A DNA stretch of 7,268 bases from Pseudomonadota bacterium (GTDB lineage: Bacteria; Pseudomonadota; Gammaproteobacteria; Burkholderiales; Burkholderiaceae_C), in assembly GCA_018241985.1 (NCBI GenBank), contig JAFECV010000105.1, positions 1 through 7,268 on the forward strand, written 5' to 3'. Below are positions 1 to 7,262 of the stretch, piece by piece. The notes under the pieces are model-generated. The model was not told where the DNA came from, made no database searches, and saw only the letters and a program-made list of their open reading frames with translations. The position numbers were made by a program, and so were the translations under genes. Numbering within the stretch: position 1 is the first letter of the stretch; the number at the start of each line of letters is the position of its first letter.

Positions 1-1
1 C

Positions 2-1240
2 ACGAATCTGCTGCAGGGTGCGCGCAATGCGTTCGAGGACATGCTGCGCGCGCTGGGCCTGGCCGCGCCGGCGCCGACCGGCTACACGCCCGGCGACAAC
101 GTCGCGGTCACGCCCGGCAAGGTGGTGCTGCGCAACCGGCTGATCGAACTGATCCAGTACGCGCCGACGACGCCCACCGTGCGCGCCGAGCCGATCCTGA
201 TCGTGCCGGCGTGGATCATGAAGTACTACATCCTCGATCTGTCGCCGTCGAATTCGCTGATCAAGTACCTGGTCGACCAGGGCCACACGGTGTTCTGCAT
301 TTCATGGAAGAACCCGGGCCGCGAGGACGCCGACCTGGACCTGGACGACTACGTGAATCTCGGCTTTCGCGCCGCGCTGGACGCGGTCAGCGCGATCGTG
401 CCGGACCAGCGCGTGCACGCGACCGGTTATTGCCTCGGCGGCACGCTGCTCACGATCATGGCCGCCGCGATGGCGCGCGACGGCGACGAACGGCTCGCGT
501 CGCTGACGCTGTTTGCCGCGCAGGTCGACTTCACCGAGCCGGGGGAACTCGCGCTGTTCATCGACGACGCGCAGGTCGCGTGGCTGGAAGACCAGATGGC
601 GCAGACCGGGTACCTGACCACGCGCCAGATGGCCGGCGCGTTCCAGATGCTCAAGTCGTACGACCTGGTCTGGTCGCGCGTGGTCGGCGAGTACCTGATG
701 GGCGAGCGCGACGAGCCGAACGACCTGATGGCCTGGAACGAAGATGCCACGCGCATGCCGGCGCGCATGCATTCGCATTACCTGCGCAGCCTGTACCTCG
801 ACAACGACCTGTGCGCCGGGCGCTTTCAGGTCGACGGCCGGCCGGTCGCGCTGTCGCGCATCCGCCAGCCGGTGTTCTGCGTCGGCACGGTGACGGACCA
901 CGTCGCGCCCTGGCGCTCGGTCTACAAGCTGCACCATGAACTGGTGACCGACACCACCTTCGTGCTGACCACCGGCGGCCACAACGCCGGCATCGTCAGC
1001 GAGCCGGGGCGCAAGGGCCGGAGCTTCCATATCCTCGAGCGCAGCGCCGACAGCGCCTACCTCGCGCCCGACGACTGGCTCGCGCGCGCGCCGCAGCAGC
1101 AGGGCTCGTGGTGGCCGGCCTGGCGCGACTGGCTCGATGCCCGCTCCGGCGCGATGGTCAAGCCGCCGCGGATGGGCGCCGCGGCCCGTGGCTACCCGGT
1201 GCTGGCGGACGCGCCGGGCGGTTATGTGCTCGAACGATAA
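2..1240 (+). CDS. phaC: Class I-type poly(3-hydroxyalkanoate) synthase, 5'-truncated by the window edge
   Basis: The enzyme polymerises (R)-3-hydroxyacyl-CoA into storage polyester at the surface of cytoplasmic granules, releasing CoA. The frame is open from base 2, so the true start lies upstream. About 412 residues are visible, against roughly 560-600 for full class I enzymes, so about a third is missing. Numbering from the internal Met at base 41, the alpha/beta-hydrolase core shows the lipase-like box GYCLGG with nucleophile Cys131 (codon 431-433). The conserved block WNEDATRMP follows at 232-240, Asp286 in TDHVAPW and His314 in GGHNAG. The Asp-His spacing of 28 equals that of the Cupriavidus necator enzyme (480/508), and the tail APGGYVLER is typical. 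It ends 15 nt before ackA and is probably cotranscribed with it. Family assignment is very sure. Whether this is the main synthase or a second paralogue cannot be told here. Confidence 0.95.
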   Translation, partial: TNLLQGARNAFEDMLRALGLAAPAPTGYTPGDNVAVTPGKVVLRNRLIELIQYAPTTPTVRAEPILIVPAWIMKYYILDLSPSNSLIKYLVDQGHTVFCISWKNPGREDADLDLDDYVNLGFRAALDAVSAIVPDQRVHATGYCLGGTLLTIMAAAMARDGDERLASLTLFAAQVDFTEPGELALFIDDAQVAWLEDQMAQTGYLTTRQMAGAFQMLKSYDLVWSRVVGEYLMGERDEPNDLMAWNEDATRMPARMHSHYLRSLYLDNDLCAGRFQVDGRPVALSRIRQPVFCVGTVTDHVAPWRSVYKLHHELVTDTTFVLTTGGHNAGIVSEPGRKGRSFHILERSADSAYLAPDDWLARAPQQQGSWWPAWRDWLDARSGAMVKPPRMGAAARGYPVLADAPGGYVLER

Positions 1241-1244
1241 ACAC

Positions 1245-1248
1245 GGAG
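1245..1248 (+). promoter_or_regulatory. Shine-Dalgarno site supporting the GTG start of ackA
   Basis: GGAG lies 7 nt before the GTG at 1256. It favours this non-ATG start, which also places the N-terminal nucleotide-binding motif LVLNAGSSSIKF at the usual distance from the start. Confidence 0.6.
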
Positions 1249-1255
1249 CCGCAGC

Positions 1256-2437
1256 GTGAGCGGAGCAGCGCTGCTGCTGGTGCTGAACGCGGGCTCGTCG
1301 AGCATCAAGTTCGCGCTGTTCGACGTCTCGAACGGGCCGCCGCCGCGCGAGGCCGTCTGGTCCGGCAAGGCCGACGGCATCACGACGCCGCGGGCGACGT
1401 TCAGCGAAACCGGCCAGCCGGCCGAACCGCTGGCGCTTCCCCTCGACCAGCCGTACCACGCGGCGCTGACGCACATCCGCGAGCGCGTGACCGAGCGGCT
1501 GGGCGGCGCGCGGCTGGCCGCGGTCGCGCACCGGGTCGTGCACGGCGGCACCAAGTACTTCGACCCGGTGCGGGTCGACGCCAAGGTGCTGGCCGACCTG
1601 CGCAGCTACATTCCGCTCGCGCCGCTGCACCAGCCGTTCGCGCTCGAGGCGATCGCCGCGCTGCTCGAACTGCGCCCCGAACTGCCGCAGGCGGCCTGCT
1701 TCGACACCGGCTTTCACCGCACCATGCCCAGGGTCGAGCAGATGCTGCCGCTGCCGCGCTCGGCCTGGGCGCAGGGTCTGCGCCGCTACGGCTTTCACGG
1801 GTTGTCGTACGAGTACCTGTCGGTCGCGCTGCCCGGGCGGCATGGCGACGCGGCGCGCGGACGCACGATCGCCGCGCACCTGGGCAGCGGCGCCAGCCTG
1901 TGCGCGATGAACGACCTCGCGAGCGTCGCCACCACGATGGGTTTTTCTTCGCTCGACGGGCTGATGATGGGCACCCGCTGCGGCGCGCTCGACCCCGGCG
2001 CGGTGATCCATCTGATGCAGATCCAGAAGCTCTCGCTCGAGCGGGTCGCTGAAATGCTGTACCACGAGTCCGGTCTGCTCGGCGTCTCGGGGCTGTCGCC
2101 GGATCCGCGCGTGCTGCTGGAACACGAGAACGACGCGAACGTGCGCGATGCGCTCGAACTCTACGTGCACCGGATCGTGCGCGAGGTGGGCTCGCTCGCC
2201 GCGGTGCTCGGCGGACTCGACATGCTCGCGTTCACCGCCGGCATCGGCGAGCACAACCCGGCGATCCGCGGCCGTGTCTGCGCCTCACTGGGTTTTCTCG
2301 GCGTCGAACTCGACGAGGCGGCGAATGCCGCCGGCGCGCCGGTGATTTCCACGCCGGCCAGCCGCGTCAAGGTCGTGGTCGAGCCGACGAACGAGGAATG
2401 GATCGCGGCCCGTGCCGCCGCTCGCCTTCTGACCTGA
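1256..2437 (+). CDS. ackA: Acetate kinase
   Basis: This cytoplasmic enzyme reversibly transfers phosphate between ATP and acetate to give acetyl phosphate and, with phosphotransacetylase, interconverts acetate and acetyl-CoA. The 393-residue length is normal for the family. Visible ASKHA-fold motifs are LVLNAGSSSIKF (Asn11, Ser14, Ser16, Lys18), AHRVVHGG (Arg93), the loop histidine in PLHQP (His125), catalytic Asp150 in FDTGFH, YGFHG (His181), HLGSGAS (208-214), MGTRCGALDPG (catalytic Arg241), FTAGIGEHN (327-334) and PTNEEW near the C-terminus. The phosphate-loop motif reads HLGSG where many AckA proteins have HLGNG. I recall Ser in some proteobacterial homologues, so activity is still expected. 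It follows phaC by 15 nt with a good Shine-Dalgarno. In related Burkholderiales a phosphotransacetylase gene sits in the same PHA-linked cluster. None is visible here, so it may lie upstream of phaC. Confidence 0.96.
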   Translation: MSGAALLLVLNAGSSSIKFALFDVSNGPPPREAVWSGKADGITTPRATFSETGQPAEPLALPLDQPYHAALTHIRERVTERLGGARLAAVAHRVVHGGTKYFDPVRVDAKVLADLRSYIPLAPLHQPFALEAIAALLELRPELPQAACFDTGFHRTMPRVEQMLPLPRSAWAQGLRRYGFHGLSYEYLSVALPGRHGDAARGRTIAAHLGSGASLCAMNDLASVATTMGFSSLDGLMMGTRCGALDPGAVIHLMQIQKLSLERVAEMLYHESGLLGVSGLSPDPRVLLEHENDANVRDALELYVHRIVREVGSLAAVLGGLDMLAFTAGIGEHNPAIRGRVCASLGFLGVELDEAANAAGAPVISTPASRVKVVVEPTNEEWIAARAAARLLT

Positions 2438-2480
2438 TCCCATGAAACGGGTTCGAGAGGCCGCGGAGCAGGCCGTGCGC

Positions 2481-2575
2481 GGACACCCGCGGATCCGGCT
2501 TGGCCGGTCCGCTGAGTGTGCCCCCGGTGAGGGGGTTGGCGAAGCGACACGCAGTGCGCGAAGACTGGGGATGGT
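2481..2575. repeat. Probable dispersed intergenic repeat between convergent genes
   Basis: The gap between ackA and the permease holds no gene. It carries two stem-loops: GGA-(T)-CCGG/CCGGTCC at 2491-2510 and CCCCC-GGTGA-GGGGG at 2521-2535. These are followed by a stretch with GCGAAG twice (2539-2544 and about 2558-2563). The arrangement read on the minus strand (CGCTTCGCCAACCCCCTC, then CACACTCAGCGGACCGGC) resembles an intergenic repeat I remember from Acidovorax/Variovorax-like genomes. That recollection is not verified here. The segment ends exactly at the permease stop codon. Only the stems are directly seen; the repeat status is inference. Confidence 0.45.
2491..2535. terminator. Possible bidirectional terminator region (two stem-loops, no clear U-tract)
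   Basis: Two GC-rich hairpins lie between the convergent ackA and permease genes: stem GGACCGG/CCGGTCC with one bulged T, and a 5-bp C/G stem with a GGTGA loop. The second has only TT after it on the plus strand, so classical intrinsic termination would be weak. The convergent position is the main support. Confidence 0.35.
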
Positions 2576-4030
2576 TCACGCTGTCACTTGCCGCAGCGTC
2601 GAGTGATGCCGGCCGTAGACGAAGTAGATCGCCAGCCCGATCACCAGCCACACGATCAGCCGTCCCCAGGTGACCAGCGGCAGGCCCGCCATCAGCAGCA
2701 GGCAGAACAGCACGCCCAGCAGCGGAATCGCCGGGGATCCCGGCGCGCGGAACGGCCGCGCCACATGCGGGTCGCTGCGCCGCAGGTACAGCACCGCGCC
2801 GCAGACCAGCACGAACGCGAACAGCGTGCCGATGCTGACCATCTCGCCGAGCACATTGATCGGCGTGAACGCCGCGACGATCGCGACGATGGTGCCGATC
2901 ATCAGCTGGCTCAGGTACGGCGTGCGCAGCCTCGGGTGCACGCGCGCGAACACGCCGGGCAACAGGCCGTCGCGCGCCATCGCGAAGAAGATCCGGCTCT
3001 GCCCGTACAGCAGCACCAGGATCACGGTGGTCAGCCCGGTCAGCGCGCCGAGCTTGATCAGGATCGAGAACCAGGTGACGCCGATCGCGTCCACCCCCTT
3101 CGCGATCGGGTCCGGCACGTCGAGTTCGGTGTACGGCACGAGGCCGGTCAGCACGCCCGCGACCGCGATGTAGAGCAAGGTGCAGATGACCAGCGAGCCG
3201 AGGATGCCGATCGGCATGTCGCGCTGCGGTCGCTTGGCCTCCTGGGCCGCGGTCGAGACCGCGTCGAACCCGATGAACGCGAAGAACACGACCGCCGAAC
3301 CGCGCAGGATGCCGCTCCAGCCGAACTTGCCGAACTCGCCGCTGTTCTTCGGGATGAACGGATGCCAGTTCGCCTCTTTGATGAAGAACACGCCGAGCGC
3401 GATGAACGCGATCACGACGATCACCTTGATCGTGACCATGATGTTGTTGACCCGGGCCGACTCGCGCGTGCCGAAGATCAGCATCAGCGTCAGCACCGCG
3501 ACGATCAGGATCGCCGGCAGGTTCACCACGCCCTCGACCGTGGTGCCGTCGGCGAGCTTGACCACGGTGGCGGGCGCCGCGGCAAGCTGCGGCGGAATGT
3601 GGACGCCGACGTTGTGCAGCAGGCTGACCACGTAGCCCGACCAGCCGACCGCGACGGTGGCCGCGCCCATCGCGTATTCGAGGATCAGGTCCCAGCCGAT
3701 GATCCACGCGAACAGCTCGCCCAGCGTCGCGTAGGTGTAGGTGTAGGTGCTGCCGCACACCGGGATCATCGCCGCCAGTTCCGAGTAGCACAGGCCGACG
3801 AACGCGCAGGCCACGCCCGCGAGGATGAACGAGAGGATGATGCCCGGCCCCGCGTACTGCGCGGCCGCGGTGCCGGTCAGCACGAAGATGCCGGCGCCGA
3901 TGATCGCGCCGATCCCCATCGAAGTGATGCTGAAGGCGCCGAGCGTCTTCGCCAGTTGCCGCTGCCCGCCCTCCGCGCTCTCCAGAATGCTGGCGATCGG
4001 CTTGCGCGCCATGAATCCGTTGCTGGCCAT
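2576..4030 (-). CDS. APC-superfamily amino acid permease, CAT/YfnA type
   Basis: This is an inner-membrane transporter expected to import amino acids by proton-coupled symport; the substrate cannot be read from the sequence. The 484 residues contain about 12 hydrophobic segments after a ~30-residue cytoplasmic N-terminus. The TM1 signature GIGAIIGAGIFVLTG is at 39-53. The TM3 region YTYATLGELFAWIIGWDLILEYAMG lies at about 98-122. The TM6 signature FFAFIGFDAVST with AQEAKRPQRDMP is at 249-273 and marks the cationic-amino-acid-transporter branch. INVLGEMVSIGT is near 391-402. The start was set at the ATG ending at 4030, because AAAGGG lies 6 nt upstream and the TM1 signature then sits at the usual distance. 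A longer reading from 4099 adds 23 polar, non-conserved residues that run into the control region. It is divergent from pobA and convergent with ackA. A functional tie to either neighbour is not evident. The class call is very sure, the substrate is unknown. Confidence 0.93.
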   Translation of the reverse strand: MASNGFMARKPIASILESAEGGQRQLAKTLGAFSITSMGIGAIIGAGIFVLTGTAAAQYAGPGIILSFILAGVACAFVGLCYSELAAMIPVCGSTYTYTYATLGELFAWIIGWDLILEYAMGAATVAVGWSGYVVSLLHNVGVHIPPQLAAAPATVVKLADGTTVEGVVNLPAILIVAVLTLMLIFGTRESARVNNIMVTIKVIVVIAFIALGVFFIKEANWHPFIPKNSGEFGKFGWSGILRGSAVVFFAFIGFDAVSTAAQEAKRPQRDMPIGILGSLVICTLLYIAVAGVLTGLVPYTELDVPDPIAKGVDAIGVTWFSILIKLGALTGLTTVILVLLYGQSRIFFAMARDGLLPGVFARVHPRLRTPYLSQLMIGTIVAIVAAFTPINVLGEMVSIGTLFAFVLVCGAVLYLRRSDPHVARPFRAPGSPAIPLLGVLFCLLLMAGLPLVTWGRLIVWLVIGLAIYFVYGRHHSTLRQVTA

Positions 4031-4036
4031 GATCTG

Positions 4037-4042
4037 CCCTTT
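4037..4042 (-). promoter_or_regulatory. Shine-Dalgarno site deciding the permease start
   Basis: AAAGGG on the minus strand lies 6 nt before the ATG at 4030-4028. The longer frame beginning at 4099 has no comparable site, so the shorter protein is preferred. Confidence 0.6.
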
Positions 4043-4068
4043 CGGATGTGTGGACGCGGCCAGTCTAG

Positions 4069-5355
<1,287 letters not shown>

Positions 5356-5408
5356 TCCCGCGTTGGGGCGCTGGATCGGCCACCGTCGCCGCGCCCACAG
5401 GTCGCTCT

Positions 5409-5439
5409 GCACACTGTACGAATATACGGTACATTGTGC
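5409..5439. promoter_or_regulatory. Long operator-like palindrome GCACA-n-TGTAC-N9-GTACA-n-TGTGC
   Basis: The palindrome spans 31 nt and is centred at 5424. Its arms match at 10 of 11 positions; the sole mismatch is 5414/5434. It lies in an otherwise GC-rich gap, with an AT-rich centre (GAATATACG), and ends 49 nt before the ATG of the CaiB-like gene. Size and symmetry resemble operators of TetR-family repressors. That family call is inference, and no regulator gene is in the window. It may overlap the promoter of the downstream unit; I see no convincing -35/-10 pair. Confidence 0.55.
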
Positions 5440-5468
5440 CCTTTGTCAGCGTCCGGCGGGCACAGCTC

Positions 5469-5488
5469 GCTACAAAACCAATAGCAAC
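5469..5488 (+). repeat. AT-rich palindromic repeat, copy 1 (GCTA-N9-TAGCAAC)
   Basis: GCTA and TAGC are separated by 9 nt and followed by AAC. The copy at 7243-7262, read on the minus strand, matches it at 15 of 20 positions with the same spacing. It abuts the ATG at 5489 and takes up the space where a ribosome-binding site should be. Similar short palindromes are, from memory, frequent between genes in Comamonadaceae. Confidence 0.5.
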
Positions 5489-6430
5489 ATGACGTCTGTG
5501 ACCACGGCCATGCCGTTCCAATCTCCGTTCCGATTGCGCCCGCTCCGGGGCGTGCGCATCCTCAGCCTCGCGCTCAACCTGCCGGGCCCGGCCGCGCTGA
5601 TGCGGCTGCACGCGATGGGCGCGCGCTGCATCAAGCTCGAGCCGCCCGGCCCGCCCGGCAAGGTATCGGACAGTTTGGGTGATCCGATGGGCTGGTACCG
5701 GCCGGCCGCCTATGCGCAGCTGCACGAGGGCGTCAAAAGGCTGAGCGTCGACCTGAAGACGCCGGCCGGCCAGCAGCTGCTGCACCGCCTGCTGGCCCGT
5801 ACCGATGTGCTGATCACCTCGTTTCGCCCATCGGCGCTGCGCAAGCTCGGCCTGGGCTGGGCCCGGCTGCATCGACAGTATCCGGCGCTGTCGCAGGTCG
5901 CTATCGTCGGCAGCCGCGGCGAGCGCGCCGAGGAGCCGGGGCACGACCTGACCTATCTGGCGGAGAACGGCCTGATCACCGGGCTCGAGCTGCCGCCGAC
6001 GCTGTACGCCGACATGGGCGGCTCGCTGATGGCGAGCGAGGCGGTGCTGCAGGCCACGCTCGCGCAGCGCGAGAGTGGCCGCGGCGCCTACCTCGAGGTC
6101 GCGCTGTCGGACGCGGCCGGGTATCTTGCGCTGCCGCGCGAGTGGGGCCTGACGCTGCCCGAAGGCATGGTCGGCGGCGCGCATGCAGGCTACCGCGTCT
6201 ACCCCTGCCGCGACGGACGGGTCGCGGTGGCCGCGCTCGAGCCGCATTTCGCAGAGGCGCTGTGCGCCATTGCCGGCGTGACGGAGAACGGAAACGGCAA
6301 CGGCCCGCACGCGATGACCTCGCCCGCGACGCACCAGCGCATCGCCGCCTTCCTGCTGACCAAGACGCGCAAGGCGCTGGACCGCCTGGCCCGCGAGCAC
6401 GACATCCCGCTGCATCCGATGCCGATGTGA
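5489..6430 (+). CDS. Short CaiB/BaiF (family III) CoA-transferase or acyl-CoA racemase-like protein
   Basis: The protein is 313 residues and cytoplasmic. It belongs to the fold shared by formyl-CoA transferase, CaiB and alpha-methylacyl-CoA racemase. Visible landmarks are RPLRGVRILSLALNLPGP (17-34), MGARCIKLEPPGPPG (43-57), KRLSVDLKTPAGQQLL (83-98), DVLITSFRPSALRKLGLG (106-123), GHDLTYLA (151-158), ADMGGSLMA (174-182) and ALEPHFAEAL (249-258). His152, Asp175 and Glu251 appear to correspond to the racemase catalytic residues His126, Asp156 and Glu241 of the Mycobacterium tuberculosis enzyme. This is aligned by eye. Family members usually have 360-440 residues; this one stops at IPLHPMPM, so it lacks the usual C-terminal tail, and it carries an ENGNGNG stretch (266-272). 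The substrate is unknown. The start is uncertain: neither ATG 5489 nor ATG 5510 has a Shine-Dalgarno. A longer frame from 5363 runs through the palindromes and is unlikely. Confidence 0.8.
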   Translation: MTSVTTAMPFQSPFRLRPLRGVRILSLALNLPGPAALMRLHAMGARCIKLEPPGPPGKVSDSLGDPMGWYRPAAYAQLHEGVKRLSVDLKTPAGQQLLHRLLARTDVLITSFRPSALRKLGLGWARLHRQYPALSQVAIVGSRGERAEEPGHDLTYLAENGLITGLELPPTLYADMGGSLMASEAVLQATLAQRESGRGAYLEVALSDAAGYLALPREWGLTLPEGMVGGAHAGYRVYPCRDGRVAVAALEPHFAEALCAIAGVTENGNGNGPHAMTSPATHQRIAAFLLTKTRKALDRLAREHDIPLHPMPM

Positions 6431-6438
6431 AGCCGCCT

Positions 6439-6462
6439 GGGTGCGCTCCTCGCGTTGCACCC
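6439..6462 (+). promoter_or_regulatory. Hairpin GGGTGC-N12-GCACCC after the CaiB-like gene
   Basis: A perfect 6-bp stem with a 12-nt loop lies 8 nt after the CaiB-like stop codon. No U-tract follows, so it could attenuate transcription or protect the 3' end. It is only weak evidence for termination. Confidence 0.3.
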
Positions 6463-6465
6463 TGC

Positions 6466-6488
6466 GCGCGACTGCTGCACAGTAGCGC
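6466..6488. promoter_or_regulatory. Dyad GCGC-g-ACTG-N5-CAGT-a-GCGC before the ModA-like gene
   Basis: The arms are 9 nt long with one mismatch and a 5-nt spacer, centred at 6477 and 57 nt before the ATG of the ModA-like gene. It directly follows the preceding hairpin. It may be an operator or part of a folded intergenic leader. Confidence 0.35.
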
Positions 6489-6530
6489 AGGGCGTGTCGA
6501 TGATGGACGCACGGGCCCAAGATGAACCGC

Positions 6531-6534
6531 AGGA
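6531..6534 (+). promoter_or_regulatory. Shine-Dalgarno candidate for the ModA-like gene
   Basis: AGGA lies 11 nt before the ATG at 6546. This is longer than ideal, but the other in-frame starts (6522 and 6534) have no better site and add only MNRRMDSK-type residues. Confidence 0.4.
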
Positions 6535-6545
6535 TGGACAGCAAG

Positions 6546-7232
6546 ATGGCAACGACGCTGCACATGATTTCTTCGATGGCGACCCGGCAATTGCTGGCCG
6601 AGCTGATCGCCGCTTACGAACAAGCCGGCGGCGCGCCGGTGGCGCTGGAATCGGTCGGTGGCGTCGATGCCGCGCGGCGCGTCCAGGCCGGCGAGTCGTT
6701 CGATGTGGTCGTGCTCGCGGCTGATGCGATCGACAAGCTGATCGCATCGGGCCGCATCGCTCCGGGCCGAGTCGATCTGGTCCGCTCCGGCGTCGCGGTC
6801 GCGGTACGCGCCGGCGCTCCGCTGCCCGACATCGCATCCGAAGACGCTGTGCGCGAAGCCGTGCTCGGCTGCCGGTCGCTCAGCTACTCCACCGGCCCGA
6901 GCGGCGTGCACCTGATGCGGGTGTTCGAGCGCTGGGGCATCGCAGAGATCATCAAGAACCGCATCGTCCTGGCGCCGCCCGGCGTGCCGGTCGGCTCGCT
7001 GGTCGCGCGCGGCGAGGTCGAGCTCGGATTCCAGCAGCTGAGCGAACTGATCCACCTGCCGGGGATCACCGTGGTCGGCCCGCTGCCGCAGGCGATCCAG
7101 ATCGTGACCACGTTCTCTGCAGGCATCGCCATGACCTCGGCCCAGGTCGACGCGGTGCGTGCGCTGCTGGACTACATGGTGTCGCCGGCCGCCGTAGCCG
7201 CGAAGCGGCGCAACGGTCTGGAGCCGGCGTGA
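6546..7232 (+). CDS. ModA-like substrate-binding-fold protein lacking a signal peptide
   Basis: The 228-residue protein resembles the periplasmic molybdate-binding type II fold. It begins TLHMISSMATRQLLAELIAAYE (4-25), where the serine pair 9-10 matches the anion-binding start of ModA. It continues with FDVVVLAADAIDKLIASGRI (52-71), VDLVRSGVAVAVRAGAP (76-92), SYSTGPSGVHLMRVFERWGI (113-132), LVARGEVELGFQQLSEL (152-168) and a C-terminal MVSPAAVAAKRRNGLEPA. Family members are normally exported, yet this one has no hydrophobic leader with any of the possible starts. The longer start at 6522 adds only charged residues. No ModB/ModC-type permease or ATPase follows in the window. It may be a cytoplasmic ligand sensor or binding protein, or a divergent paralogue whose ligand is not an oxyanion. 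It lies 115 nt after the CaiB-like gene on the same strand, perhaps cotranscribed. The fold call is fairly sure; the role is unknown. Confidence 0.75.
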   Translation: MATTLHMISSMATRQLLAELIAAYEQAGGAPVALESVGGVDAARRVQAGESFDVVVLAADAIDKLIASGRIAPGRVDLVRSGVAVAVRAGAPLPDIASEDAVREAVLGCRSLSYSTGPSGVHLMRVFERWGIAEIIKNRIVLAPPGVPVGSLVARGEVELGFQQLSELIHLPGITVVGPLPQAIQIVTTFSAGIAMTSAQVDAVRALLDYMVSPAAVAAKRRNGLEPA

Positions 7233-7242
7233 TTTGCAACGG

Positions 7243-7262
7243 GTTGCTATTTTTAATATAGC
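7243..7262 (-). repeat. AT-rich palindromic repeat, copy 2 (opposite orientation to copy 1)
   Basis: The perfect inverted repeat TTGCTAT-N7-ATAGCAA spans 7244-7264. Read on the minus strand it is GCTA-N9-TAGCAAC, matching the copy at 5469-5488 at 15 of 20 positions. It starts 10 nt after the ModA-like stop codon. It could act as a 3'-end hairpin, but no U-tract follows before the window ends. An alternative pairing GCAAC-GG-GTTGC (7236-7247) overlaps it. Confidence 0.5.

Noticed and set aside
302..2254. 650-codon open frame on the minus strand across phaC and ackA
   Set aside because: It lies opposite two certain genes. The translation is Arg/His/Ala/Val-rich without recognisable domains, as expected for the antisense frame of GC-rich coding DNA.
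5363..5488. N-terminal extension of the CaiB-like protein (42 residues from ATG 5363)
   Set aside because: The added residues are non-conserved in character, and the DNA is occupied by the long palindrome and the AT-rich repeat, both typical of non-coding control sequence.
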